From NCBI RefSeq assembly GCF_030052815.1, contig NC_079500.1:310001-374000 (forward strand): 64,000 nucleotides of DNA. Reading direction: 5' to 3'. A program made the translations under genes and the position numbers. Below, piece by piece: positions 14,101 through 24,047 of the stretch; the first letter of the stretch is position 1; each line of letters begins with the position of its first letter. The notes beneath the pieces were generated by a model that was not told the origin of the DNA, searched no databases, and worked only from the letters and a program-made list of their open reading frames with translations. This DNA is from Hevea brasiliensis (Eukaryota; Streptophyta; Magnoliopsida; Malpighiales; Euphorbiaceae).

Positions 14101-14805
14101 ACACCGTGTAGCACGCCTTGCTCGGCTACACTGTAGACGGGTAGGGGGTGTTACACCCAAGGCTATGATAAGGGTCCCAATATCCAAGTTAGTGGAGCAC
14201 TAACTTGGATTTTAATGTTAATTATTCAAAGTTTCATAAATTGGATTTTATCCCCCATTTCTTTCACTATTCTTATAATGTATCACAATTTAATTTTTCA
14301 TGACATTTTCTAAGTGTAATATCATTTATTTTTAATGGAGATTGAGGTCAAAAGGCAACACTATGTGTCAAATGACCAAAATACCCCACTTTGGGTTATA
14401 TTCCCGATTTTTCAGTAACACCGATTTTTGTCTGTTTCTCAATTTTTCATTTTTCTTTGTACTAATCTATTAATTTTTCTTTGATATTTCTAGTGTCAAT
14501 TACATTTCAATAAACCTTTATTTATGTCTCAAAAATTAAATTCAGAGGGTTCTCCGCGGTCCTGGGGTCGGCAATGGCCTTCCCAGTCTGATCACCCATC
14601 ATCTACTGCCATTCGCTTAACTTAGCATCATTTTCTCTCTTTCATTTTTGTTTTATTTTTCTTGTATTTTCTTTTTATTTATTTCATCATTATATGTCTG
14701 TTCACTATCACCGAAGTGTAGTTCTAGACATCCTGATTTGCCTAGACTGTTATTTGACTACTGGAGCAATAGAACGTACAGAACACGTATAGGGAGGATG
14801 TTACA
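8180..14805 (-). mobile_element. Family A solo LTR (A2), TSD TCATG, containing A3
   Basis: Reads TGTAACACCCCTCACCC at 8180 and ends GGAGGATGTTACA at 14805, the reverse complements of the family A end and start, so it lies on the minus strand. The flanks are TCATG at 8175-8179 and TCATG at 14806-14810, a perfect TSD. After removing nested A3 (10925-14155) and one copy of its CCCAA duplication, the LTR is about 3.4 kb. No internal region is present. Inserted into B2. ORFs at 9429-9844 and 14648-14845 are in non-coding LTR sequence and not called. Confidence 0.88.
10925..14155 (+). mobile_element. Family A solo LTR (A3), TSD CCCAA, nested in A2
   Basis: Starts TGTAACATCCTCCC and ends GGGGTGTTACA. 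The flanks are CCCAA at 10920-10924 and 14156-14160. Length is 3231 bp, against 3266 bp for the LTR at 24048-27313, whose start it closely matches. It lies inside the opposite-strand copy A2, so two copies of one family form a nested inverted pair. A direct repeat lies inside it: the block at about 12170-12320 recurs at 12370-12520 (shared text on unidentified-function LTR sequence), a local duplication of roughly 200 bp. No coding sequence is supported. Confidence 0.88.
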
Positions 14806-15200
14806 TCATGTTTTGCATGTCTTTCATTTTCAGCAATGTGTTTGAATAGGTTTGATTTGGATTATGTATAAATGTTATTTTAGTATATTGTGCACTACTG
14901 AGTCATAGTACTCAATGATGGCTGTTATTGCTGTCGCAGATTTAGAAACTAGAGGAGTAGCAGAGTGAGCTGCTAAGGATCTTGAAGCCACCTTTCCTGA
15001 AGGTTTATCAGGTATAAATTTATACTGTGAATGTAATATTTATATTTGTGTATGTAACTGTATGTATATGTAAAAAAAAAAACTGGTCATGAGCAGTTGT
15101 ATAAAGTTTGTAATAATATTAGTTTGGATTTTCTAATGTAAATTTTGGATTGATGAATGTAAATTGTTTTAACTTTAATGAAATATGAATGAAATAATTT

Positions 15201-16772
15201 TGTCACACCTTACCCCTCTGTAAGGCATAACATGATCCCGTAGAATACCTAATAAACTACCGAACTTCGCGTACCGATAATTCATTAAGTACACTATAAG
15301 GGATTTTAAAACTATTTTCTTGCATTTTGGAAGTGGTGAGCATTTTGGTAGGAATTAAAATCATTTATTAAAATCTTATAGACTAGTAAAAATTTTGTCC
15401 ATTTAAATTTTACCGCAAATTTTATAAAAATTTTAACAGAGTTCCGTTTATATTTGGAGAAAACCGTTCTTAAAAAACCTTTAAAAAACACTTCCAAAAA
15501 TTTTTCACAACTCCCAACCACCAAATAATTTCAAGTCAACTCAATTTAATCCACTTCAAAAATAATTTCACAATCCAATCAAAGTTTAACATCACAAAAT
15601 ATTTAATAACTTCATTCACAGTGTATAAAGTATGAAATTCTCAACTACAAATATTAATTTACAAAAAGAAGTTTCAAACATAATATTATTATAATTTATT
15701 ATACAACTGCTCACTTTACATTGATACTTATGACATTACAGTATTTACATCAAAATAACAACAAGGGTATAAAATAATACCCGTACAAAAATGATCAAGA
15801 GTTCTTATCAATCCCGCAGCTCACTCTGCTGCTTTCTCTTTGCTCTTATCTGCGACAGCAAAACAAGCTATCGCTGAGTATAAAAATACTCAGTGGTGCA
15901 CAATAAAAATTTAAAATACAATACATAAATCATTCATTATCAAAACACATTTTAAATATTTCTAAATCACATTTCACAAATTTTCAAAACTCATAATAAC
16001 ATAATTTAGTCAAATAATTTAAGAAACACAGCGTTGCCAATTCATACACAACTTAAGCCATGACACAAAATTTCCGATCAATGCCGCGTTGTATACCACA
16101 ATAAAGCAATCTACAACCTCACTAATCGAAATCAATGAGGGAGGTGGCTAGCTAGCTAATGAGTACTCATCCGATCTACAACCTCAACTGGTAAACCAGA
16201 GAGGGAGGAAAATAATCGATCTCACCTCATAAATAGAGGAGGAATAATAAGGCATTGTCATGCTAAGTGTAAATTAAAAATCAATTTCAAACATTTTATT
16301 CAAATGATTCGTGAGAAATCCAATAAATTTTTAAAGTCATAATTTCATTCACAAGATGGCAACACAATTCATAATTAACTTCAAATTTTCATAAATCATA
16401 CTAAATCAATATTTCAATGACAAAAGGTTCAAATAAAGTTTATTGTGCACAAACCTGACGTGAGTCGCCTCTAGGCCTTAACTCAGTCTCTCAAAGCTTC
16501 CAAGTCCTTTTCAGCTGAAACACACAGTTTCACAGTGTTTCAATTCCATAACTTAGCATAAATCCAAAAATAAATTTAACTTCACTTTTACCTAGCTCTA
16601 ACGTGCTAAAATCGACATTCTCGAAATTTTTGTGTTTCGGGTAATTCACTACACTATTCAAGTCAAATTGTTGACTTTCTAAGGCTTAATAGATATGGGA
16701 ATTCCAACTTCACCCACATACCACATTTTGGTCACCAAACTTGTTGGTTTTGGTCATTTTCTCAACACTTAT
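15201..16772 (-). mobile_element. Family B LTR, truncated (B3)
   Basis: Begins TGTCACACCTTACCCC, the reverse complement of the family B terminus, and follows B1 in reverse from its end (5570) back to about 4010. Similarity stops near 16772, so roughly the first 1.9 kb of the LTR is missing. It carries the B inverted repeat at 15874-15893 with perfect 8-bp arms CTGAGTAT / ATACTCAG. It begins exactly where B2 is cut, suggesting insertion into B2 followed by loss of the far side, but no TSD can be checked. Confidence 0.75.
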
Positions 16773-17424
16773 TGTAATTATTATTATGGATGAACACTGA
16801 ATTTTATTTATTGGATTTGAGATTCGTTTCTTGATTTAATTTCTTGTGATCTTAATGCATGCTATGTGTTGGTACCCACTTAGTCATGATTATTGATGTT
16901 AATTGAAGGACTGAAAGGTAAAGATTAACATTAGAAAATTGAGATCTTAAACCTAGGAATTCTGACCTAGACATAGGCTGATACCTTTGTGGAACCTAAA
17001 ATTTGGTCAAAGGTCTTAAAGGATTATAATTGATTTGATAACCACAAAAGTAGGGTTCGAGTTAATTAGAATATACCCTAGATGCCTTCAGAGAGGATGT
17101 AGGATAGCTTAGGACTGATTTCCATCAAGGAAAATGATCCTCAATTCAGTAAATAAATGAGATAACATCCCTAGTATCATTCAAGTGTGAAATCTTAATT
17201 CCAGAATTGCTTCAAATAAATCACTTTGTTTTAAGTCTACCATTTTAGTGTTTAAAGTTAACAAACTTCATTCCCTAAGTATTCGATACCCTAGATAGTC
17301 AAGATTTCTGTGTAGATTGGTACTTGCTAAACAAAATTCCTTGTGGGAACGATACTCTACTTATCACTTTATTACTTGTTAGCGATACGTGCACTTGCGG
17401 TGATTGCAAAATAGCGAAACAGAC
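16773..17424 (+). mobile_element. Unassigned stretch, possible Athila-type LTR 3' end
   Basis: No ORF with a domain. The last 100 bases (about 17340-17424) resemble the conserved 3' end of plant Athila-like Ty3/gypsy LTRs: a run reading GGGAACGATACTCTACTTAT followed by a TTACTTGTT block and GTGCACTTGCGG. The identification is from memory of the family and not from an alignment. The left boundary abuts truncated B3, the right boundary abuts the copia fragment, and both are abrupt, so this is a rearranged remnant. Confidence 0.35.
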
Positions 17425-18284
17425 AACAGATTCCATCTTGATCAACACCTGTCTCTATATATAATTGGTAGGAGCCAACACATGCTCATATACCCATACA
17501 CAGTACAAGTATGAAAGCAATATCAAACTCAAACAACCTATATACAAGATAACTGTGCTATCTCAGGTCTAAAAATTATATGCACTGATATGATTTATGA
17601 TAATGCATTAACAAGAGTAAACTCCACGTGCTTGTTATAAGTGTCACTGATTCAGCCTACTTATCATGCATAAGTGCCTATCATGTTTGTTATATATCAT
17701 GAGACTCACTATTCCATCATATTTACATCTCATATAAATAACTTGGGAACAACTATGATTACAATATTTCTGGATAATTCATATCCTTATTGTGAAGTAT
17801 CCTCGATTGTGAGCCAATTTATGATACTTTTTGCTAGAAATACTGTCACTCATATTCTTAACAACTTAAGAATAGAATTTCTAACAAAATATCAATAGAC
17901 CTTTTCTATTACACATAAATATATTATGTAAGCGAAAAAGTGAAAATACCTTTTTATTAATAAAACATGTACAAGATACACATTAAATGATATGCTCTAA
18001 GGCATACTATTAACAATCTCCCACTAGCACTAGAGCCATTCATTACAATATCTTAGTCCCATCTTCTCAAGATGTCAGTCTAGCTGAGCTTGTGACATAG
18101 GCTTAGTGAATGGATCAGCTGAATTTTCAGCTGATGCTATTTTTTGCATGGCTACATCGACTCGCCCAACTATATCTCTAATAATGTGGTAGCGCCTTTC
18201 TATATGTTTGGATTTCTGGTGAGACCGGGGTTCCTTAGCCTGTATGACTACTCCATTGTTGTCACAGTGGAGTGGAACAGCTGA
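17425..18284 (-). mobile_element. Ty1/copia fragment: partial LTR plus end of pol
   Basis: Matches the copia element at 42828-51614. Positions 17425-18015 correspond to the outer quarter of its LTR (compare 44395-44980 and 51029-51614), and 18016-18030 is the polypurine tract region on the minus strand. Positions 18075-18284 encode the end of RNase H. The rest of the LTR and pol is missing on both sides. It is a separate insertion from the 42.8-51.6 kb element because sequence and flanks differ. Confidence 0.8.
18075..18284 (-). pseudogene. Copia RNase H, C-terminal fragment
   Basis: About 70 codons of the carboxy end of a Ty1/copia polyprotein. Recognisable pieces are the CDNNG segment, the KEPRSHQKSKHI stretch and the ADPFTKPM segment near the stop, all typical of the last part of copia RNase H. 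Upstream RT and RNase H are absent, cut at the junction near 18285, so this cannot be functional. The same region is present in the larger copia element near 45020-45190, where part of it is deleted; here that part is intact. Confidence 0.8.
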
Positions 18285-18298
18285 TGTAACACCCCTCA
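18285..18298 (-). repeat. 14-bp relic matching the end of a family A LTR
   Basis: TGTAACACCCCTCA equals the first 14 bases of A2 as read on the plus strand (8180-8193). It lies directly before the LTR that starts at 18299. It may be the edge of an older minus-oriented A copy cut by the next insertion. So short a match may also be a fill-in or chance. Confidence 0.35.
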
Positions 18299-19692
18299 TG
18301 TAACGCCCCTATGTTCGGTAGTGCGTTGTACTGTTCTAGTGACCAGTGTTGTTCGGACAGCAAGGATGCCTAGAACTACACTTAGTTATGGTTGAGGAGG
18401 CATAAAATAATGAAATACAAGAAAAGAAAATACAAGAAAAACAAAAGAAAAATAATAGCAATAAAATGTAACCAAGTTAAATGAGTCGAGAACCCTAGCG
18501 ATGGGTGACCACACCAGGATGTTGCGGCGTGGACCGTTGACTAGCCCTAGACCACAGGGAACCCTAGAAAATATTTTTAGGACTTAAATAAACATCTATT
18601 GAAGTACAAATGTCATTAGAAATATCAAAGAAAAATTAAATAATTAGTAAAAAGAAAAAACGAAAAAAATTGAAAAATGGACAAAACTCGGTGTTACCGA
18701 AAAATCGGGAATGCAACCCGAACAGGGGCATTGTGGTCATTTGACACCCCGAGTTGTCTGTTGACCTAAATTTCCATTAAAAATAAATGATATTACACTT
18801 GGAAAATGTCATGGAAAATTAAATTGGTGGTACTTAATTGAAATAGCAAAAGATAGGAGTTAAATGTGGAATTTGGAAACTTTAGAATAAATGAACATTA
18901 AATCTTTACTTAGTGCTCCACTCACTCCATTAAGTGGACCACTAAACACATGATAGTAGAAACTTCATCTTCTTCAACCTTGCCAAAAACCAGCCGAAAT
19001 TTACCTTGAAAGAATCCTCTATGGCCGCATTTTACAAGCTCCATGCAAGCGTGAGGTAAGCCAATTTTCTTCCATTATCCTTCACTAAAGTTGCTCTACA
19101 CAACTTGGGCAATAGATATGCAGCAAGAAAATCAAGTTTTAGCGAGTTTTTGAAGAGTTTCAAAAGTGGTAAGTATGTATTTTTTATTCTTGTTTCGTTA
19201 AACCTTGAATGGATGTTAAGGGTAGTTGAATTATGGAAGGATTTTTGAAGTTTGATGAGTTAAGGGAGAAGTACATTTTTGGCAGCCATGGAACTTCAAT
19301 AAGAGCAGTTTATCCTTGCATGTAAATGATAGATTAAAGTGTTGATGTAAGTATTTATGTGTGTAGGAATAATTTGGATAATGTATACTAAATGTATGTG
19401 TGATGGTACACTTGATTTTGGAAGCTTGGAAGCTAATTGAAGGAGATGTACAATCGGCAACTTTGAAGTGTAGACCAAAATGTGTTGTTTCATGGTTTGG
19501 TTTATGGAATTATATTGTTGAATTATGATGCTTGTTATGGCAGCATGTATATGTGTATAAAGGTTTGAGTTTGGACATGTAAATGAGCTATGTCATGTGG
19601 TTAAATTGTTTGTAATTGGACTTGGAAAATTCTGTACTATAATGCGCATATTGAGAATAGTTATAAACTACCAAAATGACCAAAAATGAGTT
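18299..19692 (+). repeat. Family A LTR, 5' part, running into gap
   Basis: Begins TGTAACGCCCC. Landmarks shared with A3 and with the LTR at 24048 include the GGGTGACC block near 18500, the GGGGAACCCT-like block near 18560 and the ACCCGAACAGGGGCAT block near 18715. It is clearly more diverged from the 3' LTR of the same element than A3 is, which argues against both LTRs arising in one insertion. The gap begins about 1.4 kb into the LTR. Confidence 0.7.
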
Positions 19693-19792
19693 NNNNNNNN
19701 NNNNNNNNNNNNNNNNNNNNNNNNNNNNNNNNNNNNNNNNNNNNNNNNNNNNNNNNNNNNNNNNNNNNNNNNNNNNNNNNNNNNNNNNNNNN
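19693..19792. other. Assembly gap, 100 N
   Basis: Exactly 100 N, the usual placeholder for a gap of unknown length. It separates LTR sequence from the middle of gag. The end of the LTR, primer-binding site and gag start are therefore unseen, and the two sides need not be contiguous in the genome. Confidence 0.98.
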
Positions 19793-19794
19793 AG

Positions 19795-20400
19795 TTCAGA
19801 AAGAAGTATGTGGGCAGTGTATACCTGGAAGAGAGGAGAAGGGAATTTATTACCCTATGCCAGAGACAGCTGATAGTGGCTGAATATGAAAGAGAATTTA
19901 TCAGACTAAGCCTCTATGGGTAGAAAATAGTCCCTAATGAGGCTGAGAGATGCAAGAGATTTGAGGAAGGACTAATGATTACAGCCTTGGGGATTACAAA
20001 GTTTGCCAAGTTAGTGGAAGCCGCACGGAAGGTCGAAAAAGTTAGAATAAATGAGCAGAATAGAAGGGACAGACAGCAGAAAAGAGGTCAGGGTCAGACT
20101 AGTACATCTTCTACCCCTAGTAAGATATTCAGAGGTTCGCCTACTCAGAGTTTTAGTAGAGCACCAAGTCAGGGTCAGTCACAGAGGCCCAAATCTCAGT
20201 TTGCATCGAAGAGAGGCCAGTCCACACCTTCAGTGACTAGCTTTTCAGGGACAGGGGGGACCAGCCCCAACAGTATCTGTTGCTTGCCCACATTTCCAAA
20301 AGTGGCATAAGGGAGAATGTTGGAGAATGATAGGTGCTTGTTTACGGTGTGGGTCTACAGAGCACCTAATCTGAGATTGTTCGCGCAGAACTGCTACATG
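19795..20400 (+). pseudogene. Chromovirus gag (capsid end and zinc knuckle), broken
   Basis: Starts in the gap. The frame from 19795 reads the end of the retrotransposon gag domain (KKYVGSVYLEERR, then the VAEYEREF and RFEEGL segments), with a TAG at 19921-19923. A serine/glutamine/proline-rich linker follows to about 20250. A frame change near 20250-20285, next to a run of six G, leads to a CCHC zinc knuckle (C-X2-C-X4-H-X4-C) at about 20339-20383 that is interrupted by a TGA at 20375-20377. Gag normally forms the particle and the knuckle binds element RNA; this copy cannot make it. Confidence 0.8.
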
Positions 20401-20565
20401 TACTCTAGTATCAACTGTTAGGCCTAGCCCTCCAGCTCTAAGGGGTAGAAAGCCAGGTAAGGCTGAGGCAGCCGGTATTTCACAAAGACCTATATCAGAG
20501 TCTATGGAGAGAGCAGAAGGTAGAATACCAGCCAGAACCTATGCTATGAGGACAGAAGAGGAAAG

Positions 20566-21222
20566 GATGCTCCATATGTCATCAAGGGTATGTTCCTCCT
20601 CTATAATACTTCTGTGCATGCATTAGTGGATCCTGGATCTACTCATTCATATATTTGTATCAAGTTGCCCGTAGAAAAGAGAATACTAGTAGAGGAAAGT
20701 GACCAAGACATCCTGGTCACAAATCCGCTAGGCCACAGTGTGGTAGTAAACAAGGTTTATAAGGGCTGTCCATTGAAGATTCAAAGGAAAGAGTTCTCGA
20801 CAAACTTAATCGAACTGCATTTCCATGAGTTTGACGTGATTTTGAGAATGGACTGGTTATCCCATCATCAGGCAATGGTAGATTGTAAATTGAAGAGAAT
20901 CTCTCTAAAAACTACTGAGAATGAAGAAATAACAGTGGTGGGTGAAAGGACAGATTTCTTGTCCAATTTCATCTCAGCTACATTTGCAAGGAGATGGATG
21001 AGAAAAGGGTGTGAAGCCTATCTGGCACACGTGGTTGACACTAGACAGGGTAAATTTGACTTATCTGACATACCCACAGTAAGGGATTTCTCTGAGGTAC
21101 TTCCTAAGGAATTGCCTAGTTTGCCACCAGAAAGGAAAGTTGAATTTGCTATTGAGATTATGCTGGGTACAGCTCCGATTTCAATTGCTCTGTATAGGAT
21201 GGCACCTGCTGAATTGAAATAG
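20566..21222 (+). pseudogene. Chromovirus aspartic protease region
   Basis: The frame from 20566 encodes a retroviral-type aspartic protease. The active-site Asp is at 20629-20631 in the motif LVDPGSTHS, and a downstream DVILRMDWL segment is the usual conserved block (ILGMDWL in relatives). The protease cuts Gag-Pol into its parts. A frame change just upstream separates it from gag. The protease-RT linker (LSDIPTVRDFSEVLPKELP) continues to a TAG at 21220-21222, which lies in frame with the RT that follows, so the stop breaks one former open frame. Confidence 0.85.
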
Positions 21223-22515
21223 TTAAAAATCCAACTGCAAGAATTACTAGATAAGGGGTTCATATGCCCCAGTGTGTCACCGTGGGGAGCTCCAATACTG
21301 TTTGTAAAAAAGAAATATGAGACACTGAGGTTATGTGTTGACTACCGGCAGTTAAACAAAGTAACATTGAAGAACAAGTATCTGTTACCTAGAATTGACG
21401 ATCTATTTAATCAGTTGAAGGGAGCCAGTGTGTTTTCTAAGATTGATCTCAGATCAGGGTATCATCAGCTAAGGGTTAGGGATGCAAATGTGCCTAAGAC
21501 TGCATTCAGAACCCGGTATGGGTATTATGAATTCCTGATAATGCCATTTGAGTTAACAAATGCTCTAGCAGCATTCATAAACCTTATCAACCGTATCTTC
21601 TATCCATATTTAGATCGGTTCGTAGTGGTCTTCATTGATGACATTCTGGTGTATTCCAAGGATAAAGTAGAACATGATGAGCATTTGAGAATTATTTTGC
21701 AAACTTTAAAAGAGAAGAAATTGTATGTTAAATTGTTCAAGTGTGAGTTCTGGTTGAGTGAAATTGCATTCCTTGGACATGTAGTATCAGCTTAAGGAAT
21801 TAGAGTGGATCCCAAGAAGATTGAAGCAATGATGGAATGGAAGCCTCCTAGAAATACAGCTGAGATCAGAAGTTTCTTGGGGTTAGCTGGATATTATAGA
21901 AGATTTGTAAAGGGATTTTCCCTGATAGCTGCTCCAATGACCAAATTACTACATAAGAATATGAAATATGACTGGAATGACAAGTGTCAAGCCAGTTCTG
22001 AGAGGTTGAAGGCTATGTTGATAGAGGCACCAGTGTTAACACAGCCAGTGTTGGGAAAAGACTTCATAGTCTACAGTGATGCCTCACATAATGGGTTAAG
22101 GTGTGTACTCATGCAAGAAGGGAAAGTGGTCGCATATGCTTCCAGGCAATTAAGGCCACATGAAAAGAATTACCCTACTCATGATTTGGAGTTAGCAGCA
22201 ATTATCTTCGCATTGAAGATATGGAGGCATTACTTGTATGGAGAAAAATGCTACATATACACAGACCATAAGAGTATGAAGTATTTGCTAACCCAGAAGG
22301 AACTTAATTTGAGACAGAGGCAATGGGTTGAATTCCTGAAAGATTATGATTATGTGATTGACTATCAAGCTGGGAAGGCAAACGTAGTCGTTGATGCCTT
22401 AAGCAGAGAATCTATTGTAGCATTAAGATCTCTGAATGCCCAACTATCCTTAACTCATGACAGAGTTATTTTGGCTGAGTTGCAAGTGAAGCCGAATCTG
22501 TTACAACAGATATAG
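21223..22515 (+). pseudogene. Chromovirus reverse transcriptase and RNase H
   Basis: Same frame as the protease. RT shows the DYRQLNK block, [10 protein letters not shown], and the catalytic pair in [10 protein letters not shown] at about 21630-21650, so the visible catalytic aspartates are kept. The usual MPFGLTNA block reads [12 protein letters not shown] at 21793-21795 follows the GHVVSA block. RNase H (about 22065-22420) keeps SDAS, LELA, TDHKS and VDALSR, the four acidic positions. A TAG at 22513-22515 closes it before integrase. Together these enzymes would copy element RNA into DNA; the stops make this copy non-autonomous. Confidence 0.88.
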
Positions 22516-24023
22516 GATGGGCAGAAGATAGATGAAAAATTAATGGTTGTTATGGGCAAAATCACTGAGGGAAAGGAAACTGAATATGAAGTGAAAGAAA
22601 ATGGGTGCTTGTACTATAAAGAAAGAGTGTGTGTACCAGATGATAAAGAGTTGAAAACTAGTATTCTAAGAGAAGCACATAATAGTGTGTATGTTATGCA
22701 CTCAGGAAGCACAAAAATGTACTATGACCTGAAACTTCGATACTGGTGGCCGAGTATGAAAAAGGACATAGCTGACTATGTAATTAGATGCTTGACATGT
22801 CAACAAGTCAAAGCAAAACATCAAGTTCCATCAGGTTTATTACAGCCTATAAACATATCTGAATGGAAATGGGACCGAGTTACTATAGACTTTGTTAGTG
22901 GTCTACCTCTCACTCAGAAGAAGCATGATGCAGTATGGGTGATTGTGGATAGGTTGACCAAATCAGCACATTTTCTGCCAGTCAGAATTGACTACTCACT
23001 AGAAAAGCTAACAGAGTTGTACATTAGTGAGATAGTTAGACTACATGGAATTACGTTTTTCATTATATCTGATAGAGACCCGAGGCTTACATCTAGATTT
23101 TGGAAGAAACTACAAGAATGCTTGGGCACACAACTCCATTTTAGTACGGCTTTTCATCCTCAGACGGATGGACAGTCAGAAAGAATAATCCAGATAAATT
23201 TTGAAACTCATTGAGTTATTGCAAATAATAAATTAAACTGATAATGATAATAACAACCGAACATATGTGATAGGTCCTCGAGGATATGCTAAGGAGTTGT
23301 GTTATTGAGTTTGAGGGAAGTTGGGACAGATACCTTCCACTAGCAGAATTTGCATACAACAATAGCTATCAAGCTAGCATACAAATGGCACCCTATGAAG
23401 CACTGTATGGGAGAAAATGAAGAACATCTGTATGTTGGACTGAATTAGGTGAAGATAAGCTAGTGGGACCAGACCTGGTAAAACAGACAGAGGAAAAGGT
23501 GAAACTGATAAAGGCCAATTTGAAAGTTGCCTCGGACCGACAGAAATCTTATGCTGATTTGGAAAGAAAGGACATTGAGTATGAAGTTGGCGAGAAGGTA
23601 TTTCTCAAAGTATCACCATGGAAGAAAGTGTTGAGATTCGAGAAAAAGGGAAAATTAAGCCCTAGGTTCATTGGCCCATATGAAGTTATTGAACGTGTGT
23701 GACTAGTAGCCTACAGATTAGCCTTACCACCTGAGCTGCACAAGATACAGAACGTGTTCCATGTCTCGATGCTCAGACGATACATATCAGATCCTTCACA
23801 TGTCATCTCAGTAGAAGAAATTGTTGTACAACCTGACTTGACATATGAAGAAGAATCTATTAAAATCTTGGCACTAGAGGTAAAAGAGCTCAGAAATAAG
23901 ACAATTCCACTAGTGAAAATCCTATGGAGGCACCACAACACGGAAGAGGCAACATGGGAGAGTGAGGAGACAATGAGGCAACAGTTCCCTCAGCTCTTCA
24001 CACCAGGTAAATTTCGAGGATGA
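22516..24023 (+). pseudogene. Chromovirus integrase with chromodomain, interrupted by an 80-base insert
   Basis: Integrase starts with an HHCC zinc-binding region (about 22675-22805). The catalytic triad is present: Asp in TIDFVSGLP (about 22886), Asp in [10 protein letters not shown] (about 23070) and Glu in GQSERIIQ (about 23180). Directly after that helix an 80-base stretch (23194-23273) interrupts the frame; the text resumes at 23274 as [12 protein letters not shown]. Further stops are TGA near 23418 and TGA at 23700-23702. The end (about 23845-24000) is a chromodomain, with KILWRHHNTEEATWE, which in this group is thought to steer integration to chromatin. The last codon is followed closely by the polypurine tract. 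Confidence 0.88.
23194..23273 (+). other. 80-base insert in integrase, frame restored by exact removal
   Basis: AT-rich text bearing stops in the integrase frame. The integrase codons end at 23193 and resume at 23274; skipping exactly 80 bases joins them in register. It ends in TATGTGATAG, an AG, but begins ATAAATTT and lacks a GT donor. It could be a filler insertion or a non-canonical intron. I see no TSD longer than AG. Confidence 0.6.
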
Positions 24024-24030
24024 AATTTTT

Positions 24031-24047
24031 ATTTAGAGGGGAAGAGT
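24031..24047 (+). other. Polypurine tract of A4
   Basis: TTTAGAGGGGAAGAGT lies directly before the LTR start TGTAAC at 24048, the standard position of the plus-strand priming tract in LTR retrotransposons. Confidence 0.8.

Larger units (their letters stand above)
6282..15200 (+). mobile_element. Family B LTR remnant (B2), split by A2 and abutted by A1 and B3
   Basis: B2 consists of 6282-8179 and 14806-15200. Both parts resemble consecutive stretches of B1 and B4 in the same order and orientation; for example 14880-14960 matches the block around 36725-36800 in B4. Its left part is missing, displaced by A1, whose inner boundary is at 6281. A2 (8180-14805) interrupts it with a perfect TSD. At 15200 it stops where B3 begins, about 400 bases short of the expected B terminus. 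B2 is therefore the oldest insertion recognised in the left third. It has no coding sequence. Confidence 0.7.

Noticed and set aside
17674..17898. 74-codon plus-strand ORF
   Set aside because: Falls in the copia LTR fragment; no domain and the frame is broken in both LTRs of the larger copia element.
19676..19883. ORFs spanning the N run
   Set aside because: Artefacts of translating N.
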